Positions 1-11,240 of a DNA stretch of 44,252 nucleotides are shown here, piece after piece. The DNA comes from Ettlia oleoabundans (lineage: Eukaryota; Chlorophyta; Chlorophyceae; Chlamydomonadales). Location of the stretch: contig JAAMXP010001694.1 in assembly GCA_019693395.1 (NCBI GenBank), positions 4,636-48,887 on the forward strand, read 5' to 3'. Each line of letters begins with the position of its first letter. Position 1 is the first letter of the stretch. A program made the position numbers and the translations under genes. The notes under the pieces were generated by a model. That model ran no database searches, was not told the origin of the DNA, and saw nothing but the letters and a program-made list of their open reading frames with translations.

Positions 1-59
1 CCCCCCCAAAGCGTGGTATCTCAGGCGCGACATGCAGGTCTGCTGGCCCTTTACTGCAG

Positions 60-2456
60 GATTACATCCCTGCTGACAAGCTGGCGCATGTGCAGCGTGT
101 GCTGCATGGCTGGAACTGTGGCAAACCGGTAGCAGTGGTGCCGTTGGCACCAGAGCTGGCAGAAGCAGCCCAAGCAGCCAATTTTGACTTGCAGGCCTAC
201 CGATTCGATGCTGCACGAGAGCAGCTGCGAGTTCCTCGCATTGTGCGCGTCGGCTTGGTGCAGAACAGCATCCATGCGCCCACCACTGCACCCTTTGCAG
301 AGCAGCGGCAGGTGGGTATCTGCAACCTTTCGTTGCTGCCGGCAGCTGAGTGGAGGATAATCGCTGCCAACTTCTGCCCCAGACATGACTATGCCCACCA
401 TACTTGAGGAACGTTAATTGAGCCAGTTGAATCTGCACCGCAGGCTATCCACGACCGTGTGCGCCAGATTATAGATGCGGCGGGTGCGGCAGGGGTGCAG
501 GTGTGCAGCATGTTATCGGCAGCTGCTGCTGCTGCCCAAGCTGCTACTGCTCATGTGAACACTGGCGGACCGATAACTGGCAATGTCGATATGCGATTCA
601 GCCTGCTGCTCGCCTTTCTGCGCTTGGTTTTTTGCCCCTCTGCAGGTGCTGTGTTTGCAGGAGGCATGGCACATGCCGTTTGCCTTCTGTACCCGCGAAA
701 AGCAGTGGAATGAGTTTGCAGAGTCAGCGGAGTCGGGGCCCTCCACGCGACTCTGTCAAGAGCTGGCCCGCAAGCACGGCATGGTGAGGAGCGCTTCTGA
801 ATGGCACCTGTCCTTCCTTGCCTTTCCATGTGCCCTGTTCAGCTGTGCACCTGCAGTCAGGGCCAACAACAGCGGCTGCTCAACTGGGCAATATGTGTGC
901 CCTATCTGCGTTTCTGCTGGTGCAGTTGCAAGCGCCTTACTTGTCAGCAATCGTCAGCTGACTTTCTTATCTATCTGCTGCTTTGCCAAGTGTTGTAGGT
1001 GATTGTCAACCCTATCCTAGAGAGAGATGAGGCGCATGGCGGCACCATTTGGAACGCAGCAGTGGTGGTGGGCAACAATGGAAACGTGATTGGCAAGCAC
1101 CGCAAAAACCACATTCCGCGTGTGGGCGACTTCAATGAGTCAACCTACTACATGGTGGGGGCAGACGACAGCAAAGTGCTATTTAAATGCGGCGGTAGTT
1201 GCAAGCTGCTGCATTCATTGCTTGAAGTCCTGCTACGCACCTCAAGGACCTGCACTTGGCACCTCTTTGGTTGCTGTGTGGTCGATGTTCAAAACAATTG
1301 GAACCTGTCTTGATTGGGCAACTGCCGCTGCAGGAAGGCAACACTGGGCACCCAGTGTTTGAGACCGCCTTTGGAAAAATTGGGGTGAACATCTGCTACG
1401 GGAGGTGCATCATGCAGCTTGCAATGAACATGCTTGCATGGGCAACGCGCGTGGTGCACGTCACGCTTTATGCTGTATTGCTGGACAGCCTGTTGATAGC
1501 TTGAAGACTGGCTAACAGCCAGAAAAGTAGGTGTGCTGATCACCTCGATTACCTGCATGCAGGCACCACCCCATGAACTGGCAAGGCTTCGGTCTGAACG
1601 GTGCCGAAATTGTGTTCAACCCCTCAGCCACCGTGGGGGAGTTGAGTGAGCCGATGTGGCCCATTGAGGCCCGAAATGCAGCCATTGCCAACAGGTGGGG
1701 CAGCCTATCAATGTCATTTGAAGGTGTAAGTCAGGGCTGTCAGTTGTTAATTGTGCCGATGAACTGTGCCGGTGAAGCCATAGAGTTTTGCAGTAGCCAT
1801 GCATGTTTGTTTACTGCTTCCTCTACCCCCGCAGCTACTATGTTGGTGCAATCAACCGTGTGGGCACAGAAACCTTCCCCAACGAGTTCACCAGCGGTGA
1901 CGGCAAGCTTGCACACAAGGTATAGGCAGTGGTGCATAACCTCAACCGGGCCTATCGCACCCGCTGTGCCAACCATGGGCCTGATTCGTGCAGTACAATT
2001 CACTTGGTCAGTGCCTGCCACGCCCGTGTTCTCACGCCGCAGGACTTTGGCCACTTTTATGGCAGCAGCTACTTTGCGGCGCCTGATGCCAGCCGCACGC
2101 CGTCGCTGGCACGCAACAAGGATGGCCTCATGGTGGCTGACCTGGACCTCAACCTGTGCCAGCAGGTGGGTGGGTGCAGGACTTGGCGTGGTGCTTGAGC
2201 TGTTTGTTGTGGGATTGGCATGCCGTGACAGTGCTTCGAGATCTGCTGTTGATGGTGGTCAGGAGAAGGTTACCCTCTGTTTTTCAAGCGTTCCATCCAG
2301 TTCCAATGGCGCTTTCCGTGTTTGATTGTTTGGGTGCAGTTGAGGGACAAGTGGGGGTTCCGCATGACGGCGCGGTATGATATGTATGCTGAGCAGCTTG
2401 CGCGGTATGTGCGCCATGACTTTCAGCCCCAGGTGATAAGGGACCCCTCGTTGTGA
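60..2456 (+). CDS. PYD3: Beta-ureidopropionase (beta-alanine synthase), 5' end outside window
   Basis: Hydrolyses N-carbamoyl-beta-alanine to beta-alanine, CO2 and ammonia, the last step of reductive pyrimidine breakdown; nitrilase superfamily. Exons by phase and family alignment: 60-311, 444-500, 646-783, 999-1154, 1334-1404, 1563-1694, 1835-1919, 2043-2165, 2340-2456 (stop TGA 2454-2456). They join into 376 residues that match plant and animal enzymes nearly without gaps. The catalytic triad is visible: Glu in LCLQEAW (codon 661-663), Lys in [11 protein letters not shown] (1104-1106) and Cys in VNICYGR (1394-1396). Further signatures are [21 protein letters not shown] and [11 protein letters not shown]. 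The family is 380-410 residues, so about 10-30 N-terminal residues lie upstream; bases 1-59 look like intron ending in CTGCAG. Each intron is needed to keep the reading frame. Function is well supported; exon edges are inferred. Confidence 0.94.
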
Positions 2457-3120
2457 GCACCAAGCGTTCATTTGCAAGTCCCAGCTGATGCTGCTACACA
2501 CTCGTGTTAACGGGCGACCTGTACGTCTCTCCGCTCATTACACTGTACTTTGGGGACTTTTAATGCCAATTTAGTTGAGTGGCACTGCTACAGCCTGTAC
2601 TCTATGCATTGATGCAACTTGCACTATAATTTTGTACAATACAACGACTTTTCATCGACTCATTTGTTGCAACAAGGAATCCGCCGCAGTCTGCCGACTA
2701 TCCGCCTCATAAGATGCGGCGCTCCCTGGATGCCCCACCACAGCCTGCACTGCAACCATCTACTTTGGTAGCATTTCAACTGTCAGGGGATTGCAATCAG
2801 CTATATGCTATTTGCGTCGCAAGGTTGCAAAGCAGCATGCCCCGCCTACACCCATGCTTGCAGCCCTTTGGCCCATGTTTGAGCCTTTATCATTAGCACA
2901 GTGCTTACGTAGTGGAATACAACGGCGATGAACATAGTTTGCTACTCAATCTGTGACTCATAGTTCAAAGCAAGTGCCGCCTGCAGCGACGGCGGCTCCC
3001 ATGCGCACAGCGGGCGGAGCGCGTCAGACTGCCGGCTGTTCACCTTGTTGCAGGGTGTCCTCCCATTTTTCCTCGCTTTGGCCTGTTCACTCCGTTTTCA
3101 CAGCACCTGTCGAAGCAGTT
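2457..3120. other. Intergenic: 3' end of PYD3 and upstream region of next gene
   Basis: No convincing coding region. Short open frames here (for example around 2714-2896) show no family similarity or splice logic. It should hold the PYD3 3' UTR; I see no exact TGTAA polyadenylation signal, only two TGTAC variants (about 2519 and 2544). The last 150 bases before 3121 would hold the promoter/5' UTR of the secreted-protein gene. Confidence 0.4.
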
Positions 3121-5140
3121 ATGGCACGTCTTAGCACCCTTAGCCTGCTAGCGGCATTGCTGCTGCTGCTGCTGGGCTTCAGCCCCTGCTCAGCAAGGTA
3201 AGGCTGTCCACACTTGTGCTGCATCGCGAATGAGAGGCTGGCAGGGAGGTTCCGTAGGAGAAGGCCTAGCTAGGAGCAGGTTTGAACGCCAGTCCGACGT
3301 CTGCCTCGTGCATCAATTCGCTTCTCTGCCTGAAGGAGGCTGCTTGTGACATCAGAGGCTCAGAGCTCAGCCACTGGCCGCACGGCCGCCGCCTCAGCGC
3401 AAAGCGTCGCCACCTCGGGAGCAGGTGAGCGGGGAAAGGGAACTTTGTTGGCAAAGGTCAGTGCACCTTGGCTGCATACTCCCCTATCTCCTGGCAAACA
3501 TTTCCTCCAATCCAATGCTTGCCAATTGGTGCACTGGAGGGATTGCCCCTGTGCAGCCTAGCACCCAAATCAACTTTCCCAGCAAACAGGAAATTTTCCC
3601 AGCTGCCGCCAGCGATGCGGGAGGACGGGCGGGCATTGCCCCTGTGCAGCCCAGCACCCAAATCAATTTTCCCAGCACACAGGATATTCTCCCGGCTGCC
3701 GCCAGCCCTGCGAGAGGACGGGCGGGCATTGCCCCTGTGCAGCGCAGCACCCAATTCAACTTCCCCAGCACACAGGAAATTTTCCCCGCTGCCGCCAGCC
3801 CCCCAAGTGCACTGGCGGGCAATGCCACTGTGCAGCCCAGCACCCAAATCAATTTTCCCAGCACACAGGAAACCACTCTTCCGTCTGCAGGCTTTGACCT
3901 TGGCACTGTGCATGCCATTGGCACTGCCCTCGATGGCAGTGTGGCTACGCATGGTGCGGTGACCGCTCGTAGCGGTTCCGGCCTTGCTGTTGGCACTACC
4001 AAGGGCTTTGCAGATGGTACCACTTCCACGTCTGAGTCGGTCAGTACGACTTGCCGCTGCTGAGATACACAATACAATGAACCTGGGATGTGGGTGCTGG
4101 GAAAGCCTGCCAGTGAACGTAATCCAGTTCAGTGGTCATTAATCCATTGCTGATGCACATGCATCTGCTTAATTTAAGCGCTGAAGAGCACCCTGGACTG
4201 CATCCCCAACTTCCTGCCCTCTCCCGCCTGCAGGCCATCACAGGCCTCACCAACCCCACCACCGCAGCCATTGGTGGCTTCACCAGCGCCCTCGCCGCCG
4301 GCCCTGCCGGCCTCCCCGCAACCGCTGATACTCTGACTCGCCTGGTGGCAGCCACCAGCGGCTCCCTGGCTGCTGGTACCATTGGCTCACACGCCACTTC
4401 CACTGTTGGCGGTGCCGCACTGAGCCATGCCGCGGGGTTGGCACAGGCTGGCCCTGCAGGCACCCAGGTGAGCGCTTGGGGATGATGGTGGGGTGTCCTT
4501 GACGAGACCGCTTTCCTGCTTTGCCCTGTCCGACACGAAACTGATCCGGCCCTGAGTATCCAGGCGCTCTTCTTCTCCCAGGTCACGGGTAACCCCAAAT
4601 CCCACACGCCCACAGCCACCCGTTTAACAAAACTGCACGCCATTGGTGACGGGGACCTGGCGCAGGTCAGTGCGGCAGTTAGTGCTTTGGAATTGTAAAC
4701 TTGGATCAGACACGACCATACCAATGGAGGACAGGTCTACTTAATGATAATAAGCAAAAGCAGGCAAAGCATACACACACCCATATACCCAGTGCCCATC
4801 CGCTGCTCCCCATTCACCATGCAGGCCCTGGCTGAGCTGCTGAGTGCAGCATCTTCCACTCCCACGGCCTCTTTGGCTGATGCCCTGGCCTCTGGCTCCT
4901 CCGGAGCTGGCAGCAATGCTCAAGTCGACGGCGCGTCCCTGTCCCAGTCCTTGCAGGCTGCTCCCATCTTCCAGCTCTCTGGTGAGGCATGCCGGGGTGG
5001 TGGTGGTGGTGGCTTCAAGTTGACACCAGGGCTGCTAAAAACAGGCCCTTAGCCAATCATCTTCCTGGTGACTGCAAACCATCTACTGGATGCCTATCAC
5101 CCCTGCAACACTCGCTGCAGACCGCCGCCTTCTGCAGTAG
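3121..5140 (+). CDS. Probable secreted Ala/Ser/Gly/Thr-rich low-complexity protein, family unknown
   Basis: I do not recognise the family. ATG 3121 opens a classic signal peptide (MARLSTLSLLAALLLLLLGF, then SPCSA as likely cleavage site), ending at donor GTAAGG. A phase-consistent model is 3121-3197, 3366-3424, 3891-4039, 4234-4467, 4582-4665, 4825-4981, 5121-5140 (stop TAG), 259 residues. Exons 3-6 have good CTGCAG/CCCAG acceptors and GTCAGT/GTGAGC/GTGAGG donors and encode Ala/Gly/Thr/Ser-rich sequence such as GTVHAIGTALDGSVATHGAV and LAAGTIGSHATSTVGG. No Cys-rich, catalytic or membrane domain is seen after the signal peptide. The exon 2 acceptor (3364-3365) and the last exon are the weakest parts. 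The 466-base second intron contains a 93-bp tandem repeat that may itself be coding (see repeat). Could be a cell-wall or extracellular matrix protein, but that is a guess from composition. Confidence 0.5.
3542..3871 (+). repeat. 93-bp tandem repeat, about 3.5 copies, open in one frame
   Basis: The marker GTGCAG recurs at 3551, 3644, 3737 and 3830, exactly 93 bp apart, so the unit is 31 codons. Copies differ by scattered substitutions but none by a frame-changing indel. One frame stays open through all copies and runs into the downstream exon in the same frame. Translated units read like APVQPSTQINFPSTQ followed by an FPAAAS-type segment. In my gene model this lies in intron 2 of the secreted-protein gene. 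Each copy also carries acceptor-like GTGCAG and, in copy 1, TTTCCCAG. Confidence 0.85.
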
Positions 5141-5936
5141 CAGCAGAGCAAGCGAAGCGAAGATGCAAGTGAGCAATGTGGTGGCATAGTACCCAGGCTG
5201 GAGGCTTTCGCTGCCAATGAATCAATGAAGCCACCGACCACGCTTTCCATTTTTCGTGGCATTGGCACCTCCTAGTCTCCCAGATGCCCTTGTCACCAGA
5301 AACGTGATAAATGCTGCTAATATTATGTATCGACCGTATGTAGCACTGAATATTGGTATGACAAACCCATTGCAAGACCACAGTACGCAGCAACTCGCAG
5401 GCTTGACGTTGACTTTCTTTCAAGCATACCACCCCATGGAGCAGGCGCCCTCCCATGTTAACTTGCAAGTCTGCGTGCAGGCCAAATGCAGCATGGACAT
5501 GCATGGTCAAACACTGTTTCGATGCCCGGCCGTGTGAATGCAGCAATAAGTGGCAGGGCTTCTGTGGTGGTGCCCGTCTCTAGTTAGGCTCCCTCTGGTG
5601 CTAGGGCATCTCAACAAATAGCAGCAAAGCAAGCGATGCAGCCTGGGGGCGAGTCAAATGCAGTGGTGATCAACACTGGCTGCTGGACTGGTGAGTGCTT
5701 GAAGGCCCCTATCAGCCCGCTCTGCGTTACTCTTTACACATGCCTGGCTGCCTCCACTTTATATATGTATGTTCATTGGACACATGCACCTTATTTGAGA
5801 TGACACCACTTTGCAAACGAATTCCACAGCACTAGCAAGGGCAGCTATAGTACACATTAAATTTATGACACAACAGGAGAAAACAATCAGCATGTCCGCG
5901 TGTAGCAGCAGCCTATTCAACAAGGGGATGCTTGCT
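5141..5936. other. Intergenic between two converging genes
   Basis: Nothing convincingly coding on either strand. It should hold both 3' UTRs. On the minus strand a TGTAA-type polyadenylation signal (plus-strand TTACA at 5734-5738) lies about 200 bases beyond the aldehyde dehydrogenase stop codon. Confidence 0.4.
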
Positions 5937-8900
5937 TCACATGATGACCCAGCTGCGCTGCTCCTTGCTCTTGGGCAGAGGCATATACACCGACTTGGTC
6001 TGCAGACCAGTGTGTGTGTGTGTGTGTGTGTGTGTCATCTCTGGCAAAGACGAGCAAGCAAGAATACTGCTGCAGCGTAGCATGTGCCAGCGTAGTGTTG
6101 CAGCACAGACGCAGCACCACGTTGCCAAGTGAGCAGGCAGCTGCATGTCTGACCTGCGTGTAGTGCTCCAGCACCGCGGCCCCGTGCTCGCGCCCAAACC
6201 CGCTCATCTTGTACCCGCCAAATGGCACAGCAGCGTCCAGGATGTGGTGGGTGTTAACCTGCCGCAGTATGATGGCAGCAGAACGGCAAGTGATTGATCG
6301 ACATGAAGTGTTCGTTGTTGTGGACCGGACACAGGCCACCTGCCGTGAGAACAGCCAACCACAGTTCCAATGACGGTCAAGATTCAGCCAGGGGGGCTTC
6401 ATCAGCATCAACCCTCCCAGCCTTACCCAGACAGTACCAGCCTTGATACCGCGGGTCAGAGCCTGCATGTTGTCAATGCTGCGGGTCCAGGCAGCTCCCG
6501 CCAGCCCGTACTCGGTGTCGTTGGCACGTGCAATCACCTGCACCGCCAACAAGGAAAGTCGCACAGCAAATGGGAACAGAGCATGGACACGAGGATAGCG
6601 CAGCCAGCCAGTGTTTTGCTCTTTGCTTCTGGTTGCAGCCTCTACCTCGTCAATGGTCTTGAACTTCAAGATGATCTGCACCGGCCCAAAAATCTCGTCC
6701 CTGCACAGCATACACACAGCAATGACCAGCAGCATGTGCGTGAGGCATGCACATTGTCACCGCTATAACATTGCACACCATGATTTGTATGGTCCACCGC
6801 GAGCCAGCACCTGTGGTTTCCCTGTGCCAAGTACCGGTGCTACCAGGCCCGCAGCCTACCTCAGCCTACCTGGCGATAGACATGTGGTCTTCCACGTCGT
6901 AAAACACCGTGGGCTCAATGAAGAAGCCACGATCACCCCAGCGAGAACCGCCGCAACCCAGCTTGGCGCCTGCACAACGTAGGGGAGCAGAGCGGCGCAG
7001 GGTGAGGGGACGCGCATCGACTAAGCTGTATTGCAAGGGCTGCAACAGCAGGCACGTGTGTTGGATCCTCGCGCACATACAAAAGAAATCTGCATTCTGG
7101 TGGTTGAACCCTGATGCTCCTCGCCACCGCGCCTGCGGCAGCAAACTGCCATCTATCCCACTCACCCTCCTTCTTGCCAGCCTCCACGTAGCTCAACACC
7201 TTGTCCAGCTGCTTCTGCAGACAGTGAGGGCAGCACAGAGGTGCATGGGGCCAAGCATGTTGGGGAAAGCAACTGATGTCCGAGCAGGGGGCCGCTGGCG
7301 GGTCAAATGGGGATACTGCACAGGTGGCCAACATGTGCTGGCAGGATGTGCCTGTGTGGCATTAACCTAGGTTACAAATGGTTGGGAACGCACCTGTGAT
7401 ACCAGCGGTCCCTGGGCGGTGGTCTCATCAAAGGGATCGCCCACCTGCAGCAGGGCAGGCGAGTTGGGCTGCCCAGTCAGTCAATTGGCGCTGGATTGCC
7501 TGCTTGCTGATGGATGCCGCCTCCATCAGAAATCCTCCATACAAACAGGCAGGTCCAGTACTGCAGGCCAGCAATGGAGCCATGCACCTTGCGTTTCTTG
7601 GCCAGCTCAATAGAGCGGCTCACAAACTCGTCGTAGATGGCCTCCTGCACAAACACGCGGGCACCGCACTCGCACGCCTGGCCCTGCAGGACGGGACACG
7701 ACAGGCGCAGAAACATGCAATGTGGCCAGAATGTTGGCATGGATGGTTGCCGAGTGCGACTGGAGTTCCTGCAGGCAACTGCTCGAAACCAGAAACCTGG
7801 GCCCAAACACCATGCCACACTGCATGTCCAGCATCCCTCCCTGCCATCCCTCCCACCCACTCACCATGTTGAAGAACAGGGCCTCGTGCACCCCCTGCAC
7901 CGCCGCATCCAGGTCAGCGTCCTCGCACACAACAACGGGGGAGTTGCCGCCCAACTCCAGGCTGACGGGCTTGATGCCGCTGGAGGCATCTGCACAGCAC
8001 AGCAGGCGCGACAGCATCGTACGTCAGCGCAGCTGGTTGGAAGGCGGGCTGCGCCTAACTATCAAGGCAAGGTGGACCACTGTAGACAGCTGGCGAGTCG
8101 AGGGTTGCCGAAGCCCACAGCAGTAGTCACGAAACTGCTGGCCACAAATAGCCAGCAAACCACCGCCCCATCTCCCTCTGCTCGTACCCTCCATGATTGT
8201 CTTGCCAATGTTGGTGGAGCCGGTGAAGGCAACCTGCAAACATTGGGGGCGACAAACAGCACGTGGTCAGGTCAGTCAGGTGTGCCTTCAGGAGTTGATG
8301 ACACACTTCACAAACATGGGCAAAAGACCAGAGTCGACACAGCCAGCAGTTGGCACCATCTCTATGATCTTGGCAGTTCTCCCGCGGGCCAATTGATCAT
8401 TGCCCGCAAGCGCAAGCCTACTGCACAGCTGCTGGATGCTGGATGCTGGCTGCCTGAATAGCAAGAAGGCTGGCGCATCAAGCAGAGGAAAGGCCCGTCC
8501 TGCTGGCAATCTGGCAATTTGGCAAATGGTCTGCCACTCGTTCTGGTGCACCACCTACACAGCCACCTACCCACCTTGTCAACGTGCTTGTGTGTCGCAA
8601 TGGCATCACCGCACACGCTGCCCTTGCCAGGCAGGATGTTGACCACACCGGGGGGCACGCCCGCCTTGAGCGCCAGCTCGCCCAGCATCAGCGCAGTTAG
8701 CGGGGTGTACTGGGAGACCTGCGGCCACACAGAAACAACCCACTGGCTGCCATGAAGGCTGCTGATGGGGCATCATTTGTCAGAACTGCTGACCCAAGCA
8801 ACCACTCATAGTTGGATCCAGGGCTAGGCTGCTGCTGCTTCTCCTGCTGCTACTGCTGGTGAGGCCCATGGGCGCCTTGCCTTGAGCACCACAGTGCAGC

Positions 8901-10660
8901 CAGCTGCCAGGGCGGGGGCCAGCTTCCACCCCGCCATCAGGATGGGGAAATTCCAGGGAATGATCTGCAAGCAGTAGGTGGGCGCAGGGATGTTGGTTGG
9001 ATGCCGGCGGACTGCAGCACACCTCGCTCAACCGCCGCCTTCTGATGATCATGACAGTGGGGTAGCATCGTGCATGTGCATGACGTCTGTGTTGCATTTC
9101 ATCGAGCGAGTTGATACGCCACTCATGCAACCAGCAGGTGCGTACCTGTCCCGCCACGCCGATTGGCTCGCGCAGTGTGTATGCTGTGAAGCCCTCAGTG
9201 GCAACAGGGATCGTGCTGCCTGCGGATCAGCAAGATATGATGCGACAGTCAGCAGCCAGATCTCACCAATGTATTCAGCGACGATTGCAAGGATGCTGGC
9301 GTCGCCTAAGAAACTTGCTGTGGATGTGCCAGGTTGCTGTGCTGTGCTGTGCCGTGCCGTGTTTGCTCACCCTCGATCTTGTCGCACCACCCCGCAAAGT
9401 AGCGGAAGTGCTGGGCGGTTCCAGGCACGTCAATCGTCTTGCTCTGCAAGAAGCGACAGGTCGGCAGGTTGGGCAGCTGTGAATGACGCTCCCATGTGAA
9501 CACCCTGGCAAACCTGCTGCTCCTGCTGCTGCGGTATACTGACATTCATGCAGCAATGTCTCTTGTAGCCACGGGAAAGGAAGTGAGCTGGGTCGTGCCC
9601 CAAATGCCATGCGTGCGTGCCTGCGTGTACGTCTTGCCGTTGTCCAGCGACTCCAGCAATGCCAGGTCGTCGGCATGCTCCTGCATAACAATTCAGGTCG
9701 GACCGTCATCATCCGCGGAGGATGGCACATCACCACAGGTACCAGTGTGTAACGCCAATAGCAGCAAACATTGGGGTAGCCACACCAGACAGAAGCTAAG
9801 CTGAGCAGGAGCGTGCTGCACCATGCACGGGTTTCATGCATGCATGCATTGCTTGCTCTGAGTCCCTTCCGGCAACAGGCACAGCTGCACCTGCACCTCC
9901 TCCCTCCCCCGCTCCTAACCTCTACTAGATCAGCCAGGCGCAGCAGCACCCGGCCCCGCTGCTCTCCAGTCATGCGCGGCCAGGGGCCCTCGTCGTACGC
10001 CTGCCAGCCGGGGTGTGGGTGGGGGATGGGTGGTGGACTTCAGTGGCGATGAGTAAGTAAACTACCAGGTATGTCCTGATTGGCATCAACACTTGCATTC
10101 AAGTTATAGATGCCACCAAACCGTGCTGCCAGGCATGAGGTGCCCACCCACCTTCTTTGCCACCTGCACCGCCCAGTCCACATCCTCCGCCTGTGCCTCA
10201 GCCACATCAACCAGCTTCTCGCCTGGAGCAAGCACACACAGGTAAGTGGGCCGTTGATTACCAGACATAGCATTTGGCAAGTACCGACGCAACGGGTGCG
10301 GCACAGGAGAACCGCTCTCGAGTGGTCTAGCTGGTGGTGTGTGTGTGCAGGTGGGCATCAGCGGTGGGTCCCCACCTGTGCGTGGGTCTAGGTCCACAAA
10401 AGTCTTGCCGCTCTTGGAGTCCACAAACTGACCGTCTATGAGCAACTGCAGGGAATATATATATCGGCAAGTCTATGTGAACAACCATTTGGAATAGCGC
10501 GCTGCATGCCCGCTGTAACCCACAGTCGAGAGGCAGGGGGTTGGGCATCTAAGGCAGCCTGCCATCGTGGTGCTGACATTATCATGCCATCTCCCAAGTT
10601 TTGTTGTACAGTGCAGGCAGCCGCGCTTGCCTTGGGTGTGACCTTCTTCAGTGCCTCCAT
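5937..10660 (-). CDS. NAD(P)-dependent aldehyde dehydrogenase, ALDH1/2-like
   Basis: Oxidises aldehydes to acids. Nineteen exons (minus, 5'->3'): 10660-10631, 10445-10376, 10222-10152, 10000-9920, 9680-9631, 9441-9371, 9219-9146, 8964-8881, 8718-8575, 8233-8188, 7989-7865, 7683-7588, 7444-7394, 7214-7166, 6969-6870, 6700-6646, 6537-6427, 6258-6154, 5999-5937. All phases agree, giving 491 residues, the usual family length. Landmarks: [23 protein letters not shown] (catalytic Asn, about 154), [11 protein letters not shown] (cofactor loop), LELGGNSP (general base Glu, about 252), [13 protein letters not shown] (nucleophile Cys, about 286; codon 7672-7674), EIFGPVQ and PFGGYKMSG. Two introns seem to use GC donors (after 8881 and 10631); the first has a competing GT donor at AAGAAG|GTCACA. 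No clear targeting peptide is fixed: an in-frame extension upstream of the ATG exists, so cytosolic versus organellar location is open. Confidence 0.95.
6011..6034. repeat. (TG)12 microsatellite in last ALDH intron
   Basis: Twelve perfect TG units on the plus strand. On the gene's strand it is a CA run ending about 11 bases before the acceptor of the last exon (5999). Confidence 0.97.
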
Positions 10661-11240
10661 GGCGCGACCACCATGGCTGCAGGCGGCAGGGGGGAACAGT
10701 GGCGCACCGTCAACACCCTCCAGACTTAATGTGGTGACTGATTGCGTTTCTTCACAGCTGGGATGGCTGGGAACACTGTCAGACGCTGGTCAGCCGTCTG
10801 GCCTGGCCGAAAACGTGGCACCTGGCATTGGCGGCGGTGTCTGCCACGGCCGCCCCGCCTGCAAACCAACCGTCCCACCAACCTGGTGCTGTGACCATTC
10901 TGCGACTTGCCGGTCTGGCCCATGATAAAAGTAATGTCTGGAGCGAACAAGGGGAAAACAACGAAACAGAAACAAGAAGAGTAAGTCCGTGAAAGCGCGC
11001 GGTCGGCCTCCCTGACAGTTTTCCCCATCACCAGCTTCCGCCTTCCCTGCCAGCTACAGCAGGGCTACCACAAGGCTTCTTGCAGCCTGGGTGGTGCACA
11101 CTGTTTTGGCACGTCCTTGCTGAAGAGCTGGAGTCTTACTGCCTGGTTTACTCTATGGTAGTTGCAGAGCCTTACCAAAGTACAGATTACAGTTGCCGCA
11201 TCGCCAACTCTCCTTTCAAATACTGCCGTGGCACAAATGT
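10661..11240. other. Intergenic between two minus-strand genes
   Basis: Should hold the ALDH 5' UTR/promoter and the MYND-gene 3' UTR. An open minus-strand frame around 10779-10961 with Arg/Ser/Ala-rich sequence could encode a targeting peptide spliced to ALDH, but I found no convincing splice. A minus-strand TGTAA (plus TTACA 11187-11191) is about 50 bases past the MYND stop codon. Confidence 0.4.

Noticed and set aside
3542..3871. CRISPR-like array
   Set aside because: Direct 93-bp tandem copies without short repeats and unique spacers, within a eukaryotic intron-rich gene.
6370..6768. Plus-strand open frames over the ALDH gene
   Set aside because: They cross several conserved ALDH exons and introns on the opposite strand without their own similarity.
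10779..11031. Minus-strand Arg/Ala/Ser-rich frames as an ALDH mitochondrial transit peptide
   Set aside because: Composition fits, but no phase-correct donor joins them to the exon at 10660; recorded only as a possibility.
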